Below are positions 9,110 to 17,918 of a stretch of 64,000 nt of DNA, piece after piece. Below the pieces are notes generated by a model, which was given only the letters and a program-made list of their open reading frames with translations, made no database searches and had not been told where the DNA came from. Source of the DNA: Croceibacterium_A sp039927815 (GTDB taxonomy: Bacteria > Pseudomonadota > Alphaproteobacteria > Sphingomonadales > Sphingomonadaceae); contig JBDSUJ010000090.1 in NCBI GenBank assembly GCA_039927815.1, forward strand, positions 1 through 64,000. The letters run 5' to 3'. A program made the translations under genes and the position numbers. Numbering within the stretch: position 1 is the first letter of the stretch; the number at the start of each line of letters is the position of its first letter.

Positions 9110-9364
9110 TCAAACCTGTCCTGCGGTCTTGGCCTCCAGCGCCGTCACCCTAGCGCCCAGCGCATCGGTCTCGGCTCTGGCCCTAGCGGCCATGTCCTTG
9201 ACCGCATCAAACTCCTCCCGACTGACGAAGTCGAGCCCGCCCAGAGCCTCCTTGACGCGCTCGCGCGCGCCATCGCGTGCTTCGCGGGTCATGCCCGCAA
9301 ACGTGCCGGCCACCGAATTGGCCATTTTTACGAAGTCGGCGATGAGGGGGTTTTCGCTTTGCAT
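9110..9364 (-). CDS. ubiK: Ubiquinone biosynthesis accessory factor UbiK (BMFP/YqiC family)
   Basis: An 84-residue protein, nearly all helical. It has an amphipathic N-terminus (ADFVKMANSVAGTFAGM) and a C-terminal coiled coil with FVSREEFDAVKDMAARAR and ALEAK, the membrane-fusogenic YqiC pattern. UbiK is an accessory factor of aerobic ubiquinone assembly that forms trimers and binds UbiJ and lipids. The length matches the family. It sits 36 bases downstream of tspO on the same strand. Confidence 0.85.
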   Translation of the reverse strand: MQSENPLIADFVKMANSVAGTFAGMTREARDGARERVKEALGGLDFVSREEFDAVKDMAARARAETDALGARVTALEAKTAGQV

Positions 9365-9400
9365 GGCGACTATTTGCTCCGGCTCCCCGGCGAACGCAAC

Positions 9401-9955
9401 CTAGAGTTCGAAGCGCTGAATCGCATACGATGAATCCTTGCCATCAGCGTGCGGATTGAGCTGCAGGAACTGCCAGTTGAGCAGTGTCGCGAACAGGATC
9501 CACGCAAGATAAGGCAACAGGAGCAGCGCGGCGCCGCGCCGCACCAGCCAGAACAGCACGATCGTCAGAACCACCGCGACATCGAGCGCCCCGATCACCG
9601 CGAGTGCGAGCGATATCTCGTGGTACGCGAAAAACACCGGTGACCACGCCAGGTTGACCGCAAGTTGGACGATGAACGCCAGGATGGCCGGGACCCGATA
9701 GCGCGCCCCCCAGGCAGCGCACACCAGCGCGAACGCCAGGCCCATCAACGCATAGAGCACCGACCACACGATCCCGAAAGCTGCCGGGGGCGGGAACGCG
9801 GCGGGCTTGGCAAGGCCGGCGAACCACGGGGTGTCGGCCGAACTGCCGGCCGCGATACCCGACAGATATCCCAGCAGCAGGACCAGCGGCACCGCGAACA
9901 ACGCCCAGCGCAGAAAGCTGGCGCGCAGCTGGGAAGACGAAGCAAGGCGGTTCAT
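9401..9955 (-). CDS. tspO: TspO/MBR family membrane protein
   Basis: A 184-residue protein with five transmembrane helices and the TspO signature: WFAGLAKPAAFPPP, FGIVWSVLYALMG, NLAWSPVFF and the C-terminal LPYLAWILFATLLNWQFLQLN with the porphyrin/cholesterol-consensus-like region. TspO proteins bind tetrapyrroles; in alphaproteobacteria they modulate photosynthesis or stress responses. About 20 residues precede the first helix. No pigment genes are nearby, so a general porphyrin or stress role is more likely here. The end carries DGKDSSYAIQRFEL. Confidence 0.9.
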   Translation of the reverse strand: MNRLASSSQLRASFLRWALFAVPLVLLLGYLSGIAAGSSADTPWFAGLAKPAAFPPPAAFGIVWSVLYALMGLAFALVCAAWGARYRVPAILAFIVQLAVNLAWSPVFFAYHEISLALAVIGALDVAVVLTIVLFWLVRRGAALLLLPYLAWILFATLLNWQFLQLNPHADGKDSSYAIQRFEL

Positions 9956-10024
9956 GCGGGACCCTCAGGCGATTCGCGGGAGATATTGGAGGCCGCGTGG
10001 TTACAGCGCAACTTGGGGACAGGG

Positions 10025-10759
10025 TTAACCACGCCGCCCGGCGACCAGGAATTCCACGTTCCCCTCGCTGCCGGTGATCGGGCTCTCGATTATCCCGTCG
10101 ATCCGCCAGCCAGTGCTTGCCAGGAAGTCGCCCACTTCGCCGCAGACGCGCCGGTGCAGGCTGGGGTCGCGCACGATGCCGCCCTTGCCCACTTCCTCGC
10201 GCCGAACTTCGAACTGCGGCTTGATCAGGGCCACTAGCGTACAGCGCGGTTCGGCCAGGATCAGAGGGATTTCGAGCACTTTGGCAAGGCCGATGAACGA
10301 CGCGTCGCACACCACCCAGTCGCACGCGCGGTCGATCTGCTGCGCGCTGAGCGCGCGGGCGTTGGTCTGTTCGAGCACCGTGACGCGGGGATCCTGGCGC
10401 AGCTTCCAGGCGAGCTGGTTGGTCCCGACATCGATCGCAAACACATGCCGCGCGCCATAGGCGAGGAGCACTTCGGTAAAACCGCCGGTAGAGCTGCCGA
10501 CGTCCATCGCCACCGCGCCCTTCGGATCGAGCCCGAACCGGTCGAGCGCGTGCGCAAGCTTGACGCCGCCGCGGCCGACCCACGGATGATCGCGCCCGCG
10601 CACTTCGATAGCGGCATCGTCGGCAACCTGCTGCCCGGGTTTGTCGACCCGCATTTCCCTGACAAACACCAGGCCCGCCATAACCAGCGCTTGCGCGCGC
10701 GAACGGCTCTCGGCTAGCCCGCGCTCCACCAGCAACTGGTCGATCCGTTTCTTCGCCAT
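10025..10759 (-). CDS. tlyA: TlyA-family rRNA 2'-O-methyltransferase
   Basis: A 244-residue protein. Residues 3-60 are an S4 RNA-binding domain (KRIDQLLVERGLAESRSRAQALV). Residues 60-240 are an FtsJ-type Rossmann methyltransferase with AMDVGSSTGGFTEVLL (SAM loop), AIDVGTNQLAW, CDASFIGL and LIKPQFEV. The family methylates cytidine 2'-O in 16S and/or 23S rRNA; some members were called haemolysins from older work. Its upstream region is shared head to head with the lipoprotein-like gene at 10840. Confidence 0.93.
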   Translation of the reverse strand: MAKKRIDQLLVERGLAESRSRAQALVMAGLVFVREMRVDKPGQQVADDAAIEVRGRDHPWVGRGGVKLAHALDRFGLDPKGAVAMDVGSSTGGFTEVLLAYGARHVFAIDVGTNQLAWKLRQDPRVTVLEQTNARALSAQQIDRACDWVVCDASFIGLAKVLEIPLILAEPRCTLVALIKPQFEVRREEVGKGGIVRDPSLHRRVCGEVGDFLASTGWRIDGIIESPITGSEGNVEFLVAGRRG

Positions 10760-10839
10760 GCCGTATCAGGCGATAGGGCGGTGGAACCGGGCAGGCTAGC
10801 GCTTGTTGGAACGGGGCGATTCCGGGAAGAATCTCACTT

Positions 10840-11406
10840 ATGCCGACACACCTTCATCGTCGACTGCGCACGGCGAGTATTGTCGCACTCGTCACCCTAC
10901 AGGCCGGATGCGTCGCGGCACACCCGCCCGCTCCCGCGCCGCGCCCGATCGCCCGGTCGGCACCGGCACCGCAGCCGACGCCAACGTCGGCGCCATTGCC
11001 GGCACCTCCGCCCACGGGGTGGCTCGACGCTCCGCACAGCTCCGGCGACTGGCATTACTCAGCGACGTCCGACGGCGGTGCCGCCCAGTACGGCGATCGC
11101 GGTAACCCGGCGCAGTTTTCGGTGTTGTGTCATCGTACCGCCCGTACTGTCGAACTGGTCCGCCAGGGCGCGGTCACGAGCGCGACACCGATGGTGGTGC
11201 GCACCACCATTCGCGACGGGGCGGTTACCGCGCAGCCGAGCACAGGCCCGGTGCCAAGTGCGTTCGCGGTCCTGTCGGCAAGCGACCCGTTGCTCGATAC
11301 GATGGCCTTTTCCCGTGGGCGTTTCGCGATCGAAGTGGCGGGACTGGCGACGCTTTATCTGCCCGCGTGGCCCGAACTCGCCCGGGTGATCGAGGACTGC
11401 CGCTAG
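10840..11406 (+). CDS. Proline-rich exported hypothetical protein, possible lipoprotein
   Basis: A 188-residue protein with a signal peptide (basic LHRRLR, then TASIVALVTLQAGC). The LQAGC is an imperfect lipobox with Gln at -3. A Pro/Ala-rich linker runs from about residue 28 to 60, followed by a C-terminal domain of about 125 residues beginning GWLDAPHSSGDWHYSATSDGG and ending ARVIEDC. The single Cys in FSVLCHRTAR and the final Cys could form a disulfide. I recognise no family with known function. It may sit in the periplasm tethered to a membrane. Confidence 0.65.
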   Translation: MPTHLHRRLRTASIVALVTLQAGCVAAHPPAPAPRPIARSAPAPQPTPTSAPLPAPPPTGWLDAPHSSGDWHYSATSDGGAAQYGDRGNPAQFSVLCHRTARTVELVRQGAVTSATPMVVRTTIRDGAVTAQPSTGPVPSAFAVLSASDPLLDTMAFSRGRFAIEVAGLATLYLPAWPELARVIEDCR

Positions 11407-11563
11407 CTGCCTTTGCCGGAGCGCACGAAGGGCGGGATTCTGACGGGGAAAAACAAAAATACAAGTCTTGCGTTACGTCGGCAGGTGACTCACATTCGGC
11501 ATCAGGCCAGCGGTCCACGCGGCCTGGTTCGCCGGTCAAACGGCGGGCATGGCTCTCACGCGC

Positions 11564-11578
11564 GAAAGGAGGTGATCC
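11564..11578 (+). promoter_or_regulatory. Extreme Shine-Dalgarno sequence of the leader ORF
   Basis: Fifteen bases, GAAAGGAGGTGATCC, are the exact complement of the conserved 3' end of 16S rRNA (GGATCACCTCCTTTC). GGAGG is seven bases from the ATG at 11580. Ordinary sites in this window match 4-7 bases. A second AAGGAGGT lies inside the ORF at 11597-11604, in front of an in-frame GTG at 11607. Confidence 0.8.
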
Positions 11579-11579
11579 G

Positions 11580-11636
11580 ATGTCTCATGGTTCAGCAAGG
11601 AGGTCGGTGACGACCCTCGCGGAGCATAACCGGTAA
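11580..11636 (+). CDS. Leader peptide candidate, 18 residues
   Basis: A short ORF reading MSHGSARRSVTTLAEHNR, directly behind the 15-nt Shine-Dalgarno match. It is too short for routine gene calling. It contains no run of Ile, Val or Leu codons, so it does not look like a classical branched-chain attenuator peptide, although ilvE starts 221 bases after it ends. The sequence GGTCG-GTGA-CGACC inside it (11602-11615) forms a small hairpin over the second Shine-Dalgarno site, and its stop codon lies in the loop of a possible hairpin 11628-11654. Translation is likely given the ribosome site; the role is unknown. Confidence 0.55.
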   Translation: MSHGSARRSVTTLAEHNR

Positions 11637-11736
11637 GCCTCGTGTTCGCCGGTTAAGGCTTCGTGGGCGGCTCCACAGGCCGCTGACCATGTGGAGGGCG
11701 GTTCTCGGGATACCGGGGCCGCCCTTCTCATTTGCG
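11628..11736 (+). terminator. Stacked hairpins ending in a terminator-like stem, leader of ilvE
   Basis: Three hairpins follow the leader ORF. AACCGG/CCGGTT spans 11628-11654. CTCCACA/TGTGGAG spans 11671-11696. AGGGCGG/CCGCCCT spans 11695-11725 with an inner CTCGG-GATA-CCGGG helix and is followed by TTCTCATTT. The last two overlap by two bases and so compete slightly. The final stem looks like an intrinsic terminator with an imperfect T tract. This could end a small RNA or attenuate read-through into ilvE. Confidence 0.5.
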
Positions 11737-11856
11737 TCATCCACCGCTAAGGCCCGTGCGGCGAATCTCACCACAGATTTGCAATTGTTTCATTATTCCT
11801 TGCCAGAGCGTAATATGTTTACGTATCTGGACATGAGAACGCAAGGAAAGTATAGC

Positions 11857-12960
11857 ATGGCGACGCTGGCCGAACCCCGCCTCAACTTCACGCATGTTGA
11901 CCACCCGGCGCTGGTTCCGAGCGCGGCGCGCGATCAGGCCATCGCCGATCCCGGGTTCGGCAAGATCTTCACCGATTACATGGTGGCGATCGACTGGCAC
12001 GAGGGAAAGGGCTGGCACAACGCAATGTTGATGCCGCGCGGGCCGCTGATGCTCGATCCCGCGGCCGCTGTTCTGCACTACGCGCAGGAGATCTTCGAAG
12101 GGCTCAAGGCTTACAAGCTCGATGACGGCACGCTGGCGCTGTTCCGGGCCGACGCGAACGCGCGCCGCTTCAACGCCAGTGCCCGCCGTCTTGCAATGCC
12201 CCAGCTTCCTGAGGACGTGTTTGTCGAAGCGGTCCGACACCTGGCGATGGCCGACCGAGCATGGTTTCCACACGTCACGGGCGGTTCGTTGTATATGCGG
12301 CCGTTCATGTTCGCGACCGAACCGTTCCTGGGCGTGCGACCGGCCAAGCAGTACAAGTTCCTGGTCATCTGTTCGCCCGTCGCAAGCTATTTCAAGGCGA
12401 ATGCGCCGGCGGTGTCGATCTGGGTTAGCGAGGAATACACCCGCGCCGCGCCGGGCGGGACCGGCGCGGCCAAGTGCGGCGGCAATTACGCCGCCAGCCT
12501 GGTGCCGCACGCCGAAGCGGTGTCGCGCGGCTTTGACCAAGTATGCTTCCTCGACGCGGCCGAGCACCGTTGGGTCGAAGAACTCGGCGGAATGAACGTA
12601 TTTTTCGCGTTCGACGACGGACAGCTGGTCACGCCCCCACTGACGGGCACCATCCTGCCGGGAATCACGCGCGACAGCCTGATCACGCTCGCCCGCGAGG
12701 AGGGCCTCAAGGTGAGCGAGGAGCGCTATGGCTTCGACCAGTGGCGCGACGATGCCGCGAGCGGCAGACTGGTTGAATGCTTCGCCTGCGGCACCGCCGC
12801 GGTTGTCACTCCGATTGGCCGGGTCGCGAGCGCGAAGGGCGAGTTCACCGTCGGCGGGGGCGGACCGGGCCAGCTGACCACGCGCCTGCGCGACCGGCTG
12901 GTGGCGATCCAGCGCGGCCATGCCGCCGACAGTCACGGCTGGGTGACCCGAATCGATTGA
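11857..12960 (+). CDS. ilvE: Branched-chain amino acid aminotransferase
   Basis: A 367-residue class IV aminotransferase for the last step of Ile, Leu and Val synthesis. Visible marks are the LHYAQEIFEGLKAYK segment near residue 73, YMRPFMFATEPFLGV near 146, and the PLP lysine in AAKCGGNYAASL (Lys206). The SWVEELGGMN-like segment (RWVEELGGMNVFF) and the C-terminal FACGTAAVVTPIG loop complete the fold. The start ATG 11857 follows AAGGAAAG and matches the usual N-terminus; the frame runs 56 codons further upstream. It is preceded by the leader/terminator region at 11564-11736. Confidence 0.95.
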   Translation: MATLAEPRLNFTHVDHPALVPSAARDQAIADPGFGKIFTDYMVAIDWHEGKGWHNAMLMPRGPLMLDPAAAVLHYAQEIFEGLKAYKLDDGTLALFRADANARRFNASARRLAMPQLPEDVFVEAVRHLAMADRAWFPHVTGGSLYMRPFMFATEPFLGVRPAKQYKFLVICSPVASYFKANAPAVSIWVSEEYTRAAPGGTGAAKCGGNYAASLVPHAEAVSRGFDQVCFLDAAEHRWVEELGGMNVFFAFDDGQLVTPPLTGTILPGITRDSLITLAREEGLKVSEERYGFDQWRDDAASGRLVECFACGTAAVVTPIGRVASAKGEFTVGGGGPGQLTTRLRDRLVAIQRGHAADSHGWVTRID

Positions 12961-13034
12961 ACACGGTCGGGCAGAGGACAGCCCCGTCCAGGCCTGGCTT
13001 TCTGTCCGTTATCCCGGCTGCGTGGGCCGATCGG

Positions 13035-14835
13035 TCACGCCGCTGAACGTGTGCGGTGGTCGTCGATCTCGCTCGCCGGGCGGGCCTTGCCGAACAAGAA
13101 GCCCTGCCCCTACGTGCAACCCTCAGCCCGCAAGTAATCGCGCACGTCCTCGCGCTCGATGCCTTCGGCGTTGATCGCCATGCCCAAGCTTTTGCCGAGC
13201 GAGATCACGGCCCGGATCACCGCACGCGAATTGCCCGTCTCGCCCAGGCTGAGCACAAACGACTTGTCGATCTTGATCTTGGTGAACGGATAGCTGAGCA
13301 GGTAGCGCAGCGAACTGAAACCGGTGCCAAAATCGTCCATCGAGAGCCCGATGCCGAAGCTGCGCAGCTCGTTGATGATCGCCAGCGTGCGGGGGCTCTT
13401 TTCGAGCAGCACCGCCTCGGTGATTTCCAGTTCGAGCCGCTCGGGCGCGAGCCCGGACGCGGCCAGCGACTGGACCACCGCGCCGAGCAAGTTGCCATTG
13501 CGGAACTGCAACGGCGAGACGTTGACGGCCAGCTTGATGGTGTCGGGCCAGGTCGCGGCCTCGCCACAGGCGCTGCGCAGGACGAACTGGTCGATCTGTT
13601 CGATCAGTCCCATTTCCTCGGCCAGCGGGATGAATACTTCCGGTGAAACCAGCCCGCGCGTTGCGTGGCACCAGCGAAGCAACGCCTCGTAGCCTTCGGT
13701 CAAGCCGCTCTCGAGGTTGATAAGCGGTTGATAATGAACTTCCAGATCGCCGCCGGCGACGGCTTCGCGGAAATCGCTCTCGAGCCGCGCCTTTTCCTGC
13801 GCGGCGACATCCATCGCGATTTCGAAACCGGCACAGCGAGCCGCGCTTGCGCGCCTTGGCCGTATACAACGCCGATGGGGTGGCCATGCGTATCGTTGAC
13901 CGATTTGAAGTGATCGAGGTCGACCAGCGCCACCGTCGCGGAATGGATGGGGGTGTGCACCGCCAGCATATCCTGCAGCCGCTCGCGGCAGTGCGCACGG
14001 TTGGTCAAGCCGGTCAGTTCATCGTGGCGGGCCATGTGCGCATGCGTGCCTCGATCGCGCGCCGCTCGGTCACGTCGAAGACCGAAACGATGATCGCCGG
14101 TTCGCCGGCCATCGTCATGCGGCGAGTGAACAGGACCGATTCCAGCCGCGTCCCAGCCAGTGTCCGCTGACGCCAGAAACGGTCCTTTTCGGAACAGTCG
14201 GTCCGCAGCATCGCGCCCGCCTCGGCCCATTCGTCAGCCTCGAATAGACAGGCCGCTGGCAAGTCGAGCATCGTGCCTGCCGGCATCTCGAAGTGGCGAT
14301 GGGCCGCCTCGTTGGCGGCGCTGATGGTCTCGGTCGCTGGGTTGTAGACGACCAGCGGGACCGGATTGCCTTCGAACAACAGCCGGAACGACTCTTCGCG
14401 TTGCTTGAGCTCGGTAATGTCGACGCGCAGCCCGATGGTGTCCCCGCCGGCCGTCTTGCGTTCTTCGATCATGATCGCCCGGCCGTTGGCGAGGCGCTGT
14501 TCGTGGCGAACCCCCGGGTTTTCGAGCAGCGACATGCGCTCCGCCAGCCACGCCTCCTCGCGACCGGCCGATTCGGGATAATCGCCACGCGCGACCCCGA
14601 TCTTCAGCGTATCGGCCAGCCGTGCCCCCGGCCTGAGCAAGTCGGCCGATGCGGCGTAGATTTCCGATTACTGCTGGTTCCACAGGATGTAGCGGCCTTC
14701 GGGGTCTTGGAACACGACGCCTTCGGGCAGGACATCGATCGCCGCGCGCAAACGTTGTTCCGCGAGCAACGCCGCTTCCTGGGCGTGTTCGATCGGGCAT
14801 TCGCGCCCTGGTTCGGATGGACCGGTCGGTGTCAT
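13035..14835 (-). pseudogene. PAS-GGDEF-EAL c-di-GMP signalling gene, multiply broken
   Basis: Joining frames from ATG 14835 gives a PAS region (DVLPEGVVFQDPEGRYILW), a second PAS (LLFEGNPVPLVVYNPATETI), the start of a GGDEF domain (ARHDELTGLTNRAH, VALVDLDHFKSVNDTHGHPIG) and an EAL domain (YEALLRW, LELEITEAVLLE, MDDFGTGFSSLRYL). Five lesions are visible: TAA after WNQQ near 14670, a frameshift between EARMR and MARHDELT near 14030, loss of the middle of GGDEF including the GGDEF motif itself (GHPIG runs straight into the ALYTAKA helix near 13870), a +1 shift near 13830, and TAG at 13110-13112 replacing a codon before GQGFLFGKARP. It cannot make an intact enzyme. Confidence 0.88.
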
Positions 14836-15195
14836 TCACTTACCCGCGGAGAACGACCCGGCATACCGATACATGGGTTAAGATCTATTGCATCGCAGCA
14901 CGGCGGAGCATTGGGCGCGCCGCTATGTGCCTTCTCCATACGGCGCCATGGGCCGCGGAAGCTGGCTAAAGCGCTCGATCCCGTGCGAGGTCGTCGAAGC
15001 CGCTGACTACCAAAATGCAGTCTATTTAACCGCTTGGCTGGTTACCGATCGCTTAACAGCGACCAGCTCGTTAATCCTGTTGCGAGACACTCACCGCAGC
15101 GCGGTTGATCCGCCGGGATAGGGTGTCTTCAACGGCTAGATGTTAAACGAACGCTCCCCTCTCGCCCTCCTCGTCTCCATCGTCGTGGTGCCCAC
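14836..15195. other. Intergenic stretch without a supported gene
   Basis: About 360 bases between the broken c-di-GMP gene and the PilZ gene. A 77-codon open frame at 14888-15121 on the plus strand has no ribosome site, no recognisable motif and unusual composition, so I do not call it. The stretch presumably holds the promoters for both flanking genes; no clear -35/-10 pair or inverted repeat was found. Confidence 0.5.
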
Positions 15196-15945
15196 ATGGT
15201 AAACCGGGACGACGCCTATCAAGGCCCGGAACGGCGCGCGACCGGCCGCTTCGAGACGTCGCTCGCGGTCCAGCTCCGCGCGACCGGCCAGACCGCGCTG
15301 CCCGCTACGGTGACCACGTTGTCGCACCTGGGGTGCACGGTCACCGGGGTGACTTTGCGATCGAGCGAAACCAGCGCGTGGATCCGCTTGCCCGGGCTGG
15401 AAAGCCAGCTCGCGCGCCGGTGCTGGGCCACGCCCGGCGAGGCCGGTTTCGCATTCGAGCGGCCGCTTTATCCGGCTGTCGCCGATCGCTTCAACGGCGA
15501 GCGCCCGATCGTGCAGCGACCCAACCTGACGCTGGTCCACGACGCCGATCCGCTGCCGGCATCACGCCGCGATCAGATTCTCCAAGGCCGCGCCGAAATT
15601 CCGGCCGGCTTGACGATGGCCCGGCGCCCGAGCCACGGCAAGGCGACGCTGGGCGGCCTCGTGCGTCGCCACGCGGCCAGGGTGGTCGATCAGCGGCACG
15701 AACCGCGCTTTCCACCCCCGGCCGACGCCACACTCGGTTTCCACGCCGCGGGAGAGCCGGCCGGCATCCACGATCTATCGCCCAGCGGGGTGCGAGTCGA
15801 AGCCGAGTTACGCGGCGGGATCGGCGGGCCGGTCAAGGTATCGTTTGCCGGGTTCACTCCGATGGACGGCACCATCGTATGGGTCCGCGATGGAGCGACC
15901 GGTGTGCGTTTGTCCGACAACGCGCTCGACCTGTCGGAAGCTTAG
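15196..15945 (+). CDS. Tandem PilZ-domain protein, c-di-GMP effector candidate
   Basis: A 249-residue cytoplasmic protein with two PilZ-like halves. The first has ERRATGRF (RxxxR) near residue 12, LSHLGC near 42 and AGFAFERPL near 84. The second has RHEPRF near 167, HDLSPSGVRVE near 192 and GTIVWVRDGATGVRLS near 223. RxxxR plus the (D/N)xSxxG motif in the second half are the c-di-GMP contacts of PilZ domains; in the first half the DxSxxG is degenerate (LSHLGC). It lies beside a dead GGDEF-EAL gene, which suggests a former regulatory pair. Its end overlaps the GMC gene by four bases. Confidence 0.75.
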   Translation: MVNRDDAYQGPERRATGRFETSLAVQLRATGQTALPATVTTLSHLGCTVTGVTLRSSETSAWIRLPGLESQLARRCWATPGEAGFAFERPLYPAVADRFNGERPIVQRPNLTLVHDADPLPASRRDQILQGRAEIPAGLTMARRPSHGKATLGGLVRRHAARVVDQRHEPRFPPPADATLGFHAAGEPAGIHDLSPSGVRVEAELRGGIGGPVKVSFAGFTPMDGTIVWVRDGATGVRLSDNALDLSEA

Positions 15946-17555
15946 CCTGGCGCTCCTTCCCTGACCCGGTGCAATATCAGATCGCTAGCCCGTTCGCCGA
16001 TCATGATCGCGGTGGCATTGGTGTTGCCCTGCGGGATGGTCGGCATAATCGAGGCGTCCGCGACCCATAGTCCGGCGATGCCGCGCACCGCGCAATCAGG
16101 GCCGACGACCGCCGCCGGATCATCGGACGCCCCCATCTTCACTGTCCCGACGGGATGAAACATCGGGATCGTCGCCGCTCCGACATAGCCGCGCAGCGCC
16201 TCGTGGCCGTCGACCGCCACACCGGGCCGAAGCTCGCCGGTCACCTGCGGCGAAATCGCCGGTTCGGCCATGATCCGGCGGGCCAGCTCGAGGCCCTCGA
16301 CCAGCTGTGCCGCGTCGTCCTCGTTGCCCAGCAGCGGGTACTCAATCATCGGCGCCACGTCGGGATCGGCCGAGCGCAAGGTCACCTGGCCGCGCGATTG
16401 CGGCCGCATCAACGCCACGAACGTGCTGACCGCGGCGTGCTTCGCCAGAGCCAGCTTGCCCTTGGGAGTGATCTCGAACGCGAACGCGCTGAACGCGAGC
16501 TGGAGGTTGGGCGCCGGCAACCCGGCGCGGCTGCGGACGAAGGCCTGAGCATGGCCGATGCCGGTGGTCAGCGCGCCGCTGCGCGCCAACAGCAGTGATA
16601 GCAGCTGGCCGACGCCCGCCAGCCCTCGGGCGTCATCGTTGAGCGTGCGCGCCGAGACCGTGTTCACCAGATGGCAGCCGATGTGCTCCTGCAAGTTCTG
16701 GCCCACGCCCGCCAAATCGGCGACGACCGAAATCCCGTGCCGCGCCAGCTGCGTGGCCGGGCCAAGTCCCGACAGCATCAGCAGGAGAGGCGAATTCAAC
16801 GCCCCCGCGCTCAGCACCACCCCGTGGCGTGCGCGCAGGCTCCGCACCTCTCCCCCGCGCCTGATGGCGACCCCGATCGCGCGACCATGGGCGGTCTCGA
16901 TCCGCAGGACTTGCGCTTCGGTAAACACCTCGAGATTCGCGGGGCTGGTCGCGAGGTAGCCGTGCGCGGTCGAGCACCGCAGCCCAGCGCGCTGCGACAA
17001 CTGGATCCGATCGACCCCTTCAGCCAATTCGCCGTTGAGGTCGCGCGAGCGAGGGATGCCGGCCTGCTCGGCGGCCGCGATCCACGCGTCGGTGACGGGA
17101 TAGCGCGAGCGGACTTCGGAGACGTGGATAGGCCCATCCTCGCCGCGCCACGCGTCGGCGCCGCGTTCGTTGTGCTCCAGCCGCCGGAAATAGGGCAAAA
17201 CGCTGGCATAGTCCCACCCGCTAGCGCCAAGCTGCGCCCAATGGTCGTAGTCCCATGAATGGCCGCGGATGAACATCATCCCATTGATCGCGCTGCCTCC
17301 ACCGAGCCGCCGTGCCGCCGGCCACACGTCGGACCGTCCGCCAACGGTGGCGTCGGACTCCGCCGGGTAACTCCAGTCGAACGCCGGATTGCGGACCAGC
17401 CCGCTCATCAGCGCCGGGACCGCCACACGCACGTCGTGATGGTCCTTGCCCGCCTCCACCAGCACCACCCGCAGGCCACCCTGCGCCAACCGCGCCGCGC
17501 AGGCGATCCCGGCGGAACCGCCACCGACCACGATCAGGTCGGGCTCGCCGATCAT
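15942..17555 (-). CDS. GMC-family FAD oxidoreductase (choline dehydrogenase-like)
   Basis: A 537-residue flavoenzyme with the FAD-binding IVVGGGSAGIACAARLAQGG (residues 8-27), the GMC signature GGGSAINGMMFIRGH near residue 83, SAGALNSPLLLMLSG near 250 and the C-terminal catalytic region MFHPVGTVKMG and IPQGNTNATAIMIGERASDLI. The family oxidises alcohols, including choline, long-chain alcohols and polyethylene glycols; the substrate cannot be read here. The start is placed at ATG 17555 next to the flavin motif; a GTG at 17600 would add 15 residues. No betaine genes are nearby, so a choline role is not supported. Confidence 0.88.
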   Translation of the reverse strand: MIGEPDLIVVGGGSAGIACAARLAQGGLRVVLVEAGKDHHDVRVAVPALMSGLVRNPAFDWSYPAESDATVGGRSDVWPAARRLGGGSAINGMMFIRGHSWDYDHWAQLGASGWDYASVLPYFRRLEHNERGADAWRGEDGPIHVSEVRSRYPVTDAWIAAAEQAGIPRSRDLNGELAEGVDRIQLSQRAGLRCSTAHGYLATSPANLEVFTEAQVLRIETAHGRAIGVAIRRGGEVRSLRARHGVVLSAGALNSPLLLMLSGLGPATQLARHGISVVADLAGVGQNLQEHIGCHLVNTVSARTLNDDARGLAGVGQLLSLLLARSGALTTGIGHAQAFVRSRAGLPAPNLQLAFSAFAFEITPKGKLALAKHAAVSTFVALMRPQSRGQVTLRSADPDVAPMIEYPLLGNEDDAAQLVEGLELARRIMAEPAISPQVTGELRPGVAVDGHEALRGYVGAATIPMFHPVGTVKMGASDDPAAVVGPDCAVRGIAGLWVADASIMPTIPQGNTNATAIMIGERASDLILHRVREGAPG

Positions 17556-17600
17556 GTGAACGCCGCGGGCACACGCCCAGTTGGGTGACACAAGCGACAC

Positions 17601-17918
17601 TGTCTACCTATCGTGTCGCCCGCGATCATCGTGGTTTTCCAAGGATTGCGCGCCAAGAGCGACACTCTTGCCCGCAACGAAAAATCAAATGTTCTTCCGC
17701 ACGGCTTGCCGAATGTTGCCTCAGGCGCACTGAGCGGCGCCGCCCGCGCACTCGCACAACGGCAGCGATCTCGCGAACTACGAACCGTGACTCGACCATG
17801 GACGAGCTAAGCCACAAATGCGGGCAATTAGGAAAATGGTTTTTCGCGGTCGTGATCCGCGTGTCAAACCGCCGCACTGTGAGGCGGTGGTCGATTAAGT
17901 TGATTTTCGCCAAGCAGG
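17601..17918. other. Intergenic stretch with weak hairpin
   Basis: About 318 bases between the GMC gene start and the end of the sigma-like gene. An ACCGCC/GGCGGT stem at 17868-17888, followed by TTTGAC when read on the minus strand, could be a weak terminator for the sigma-like gene. Open frames here (for example 17626-17913 minus) have no motif or ribosome site. The composition looks lower in G+C than the flanks. Confidence 0.4.
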
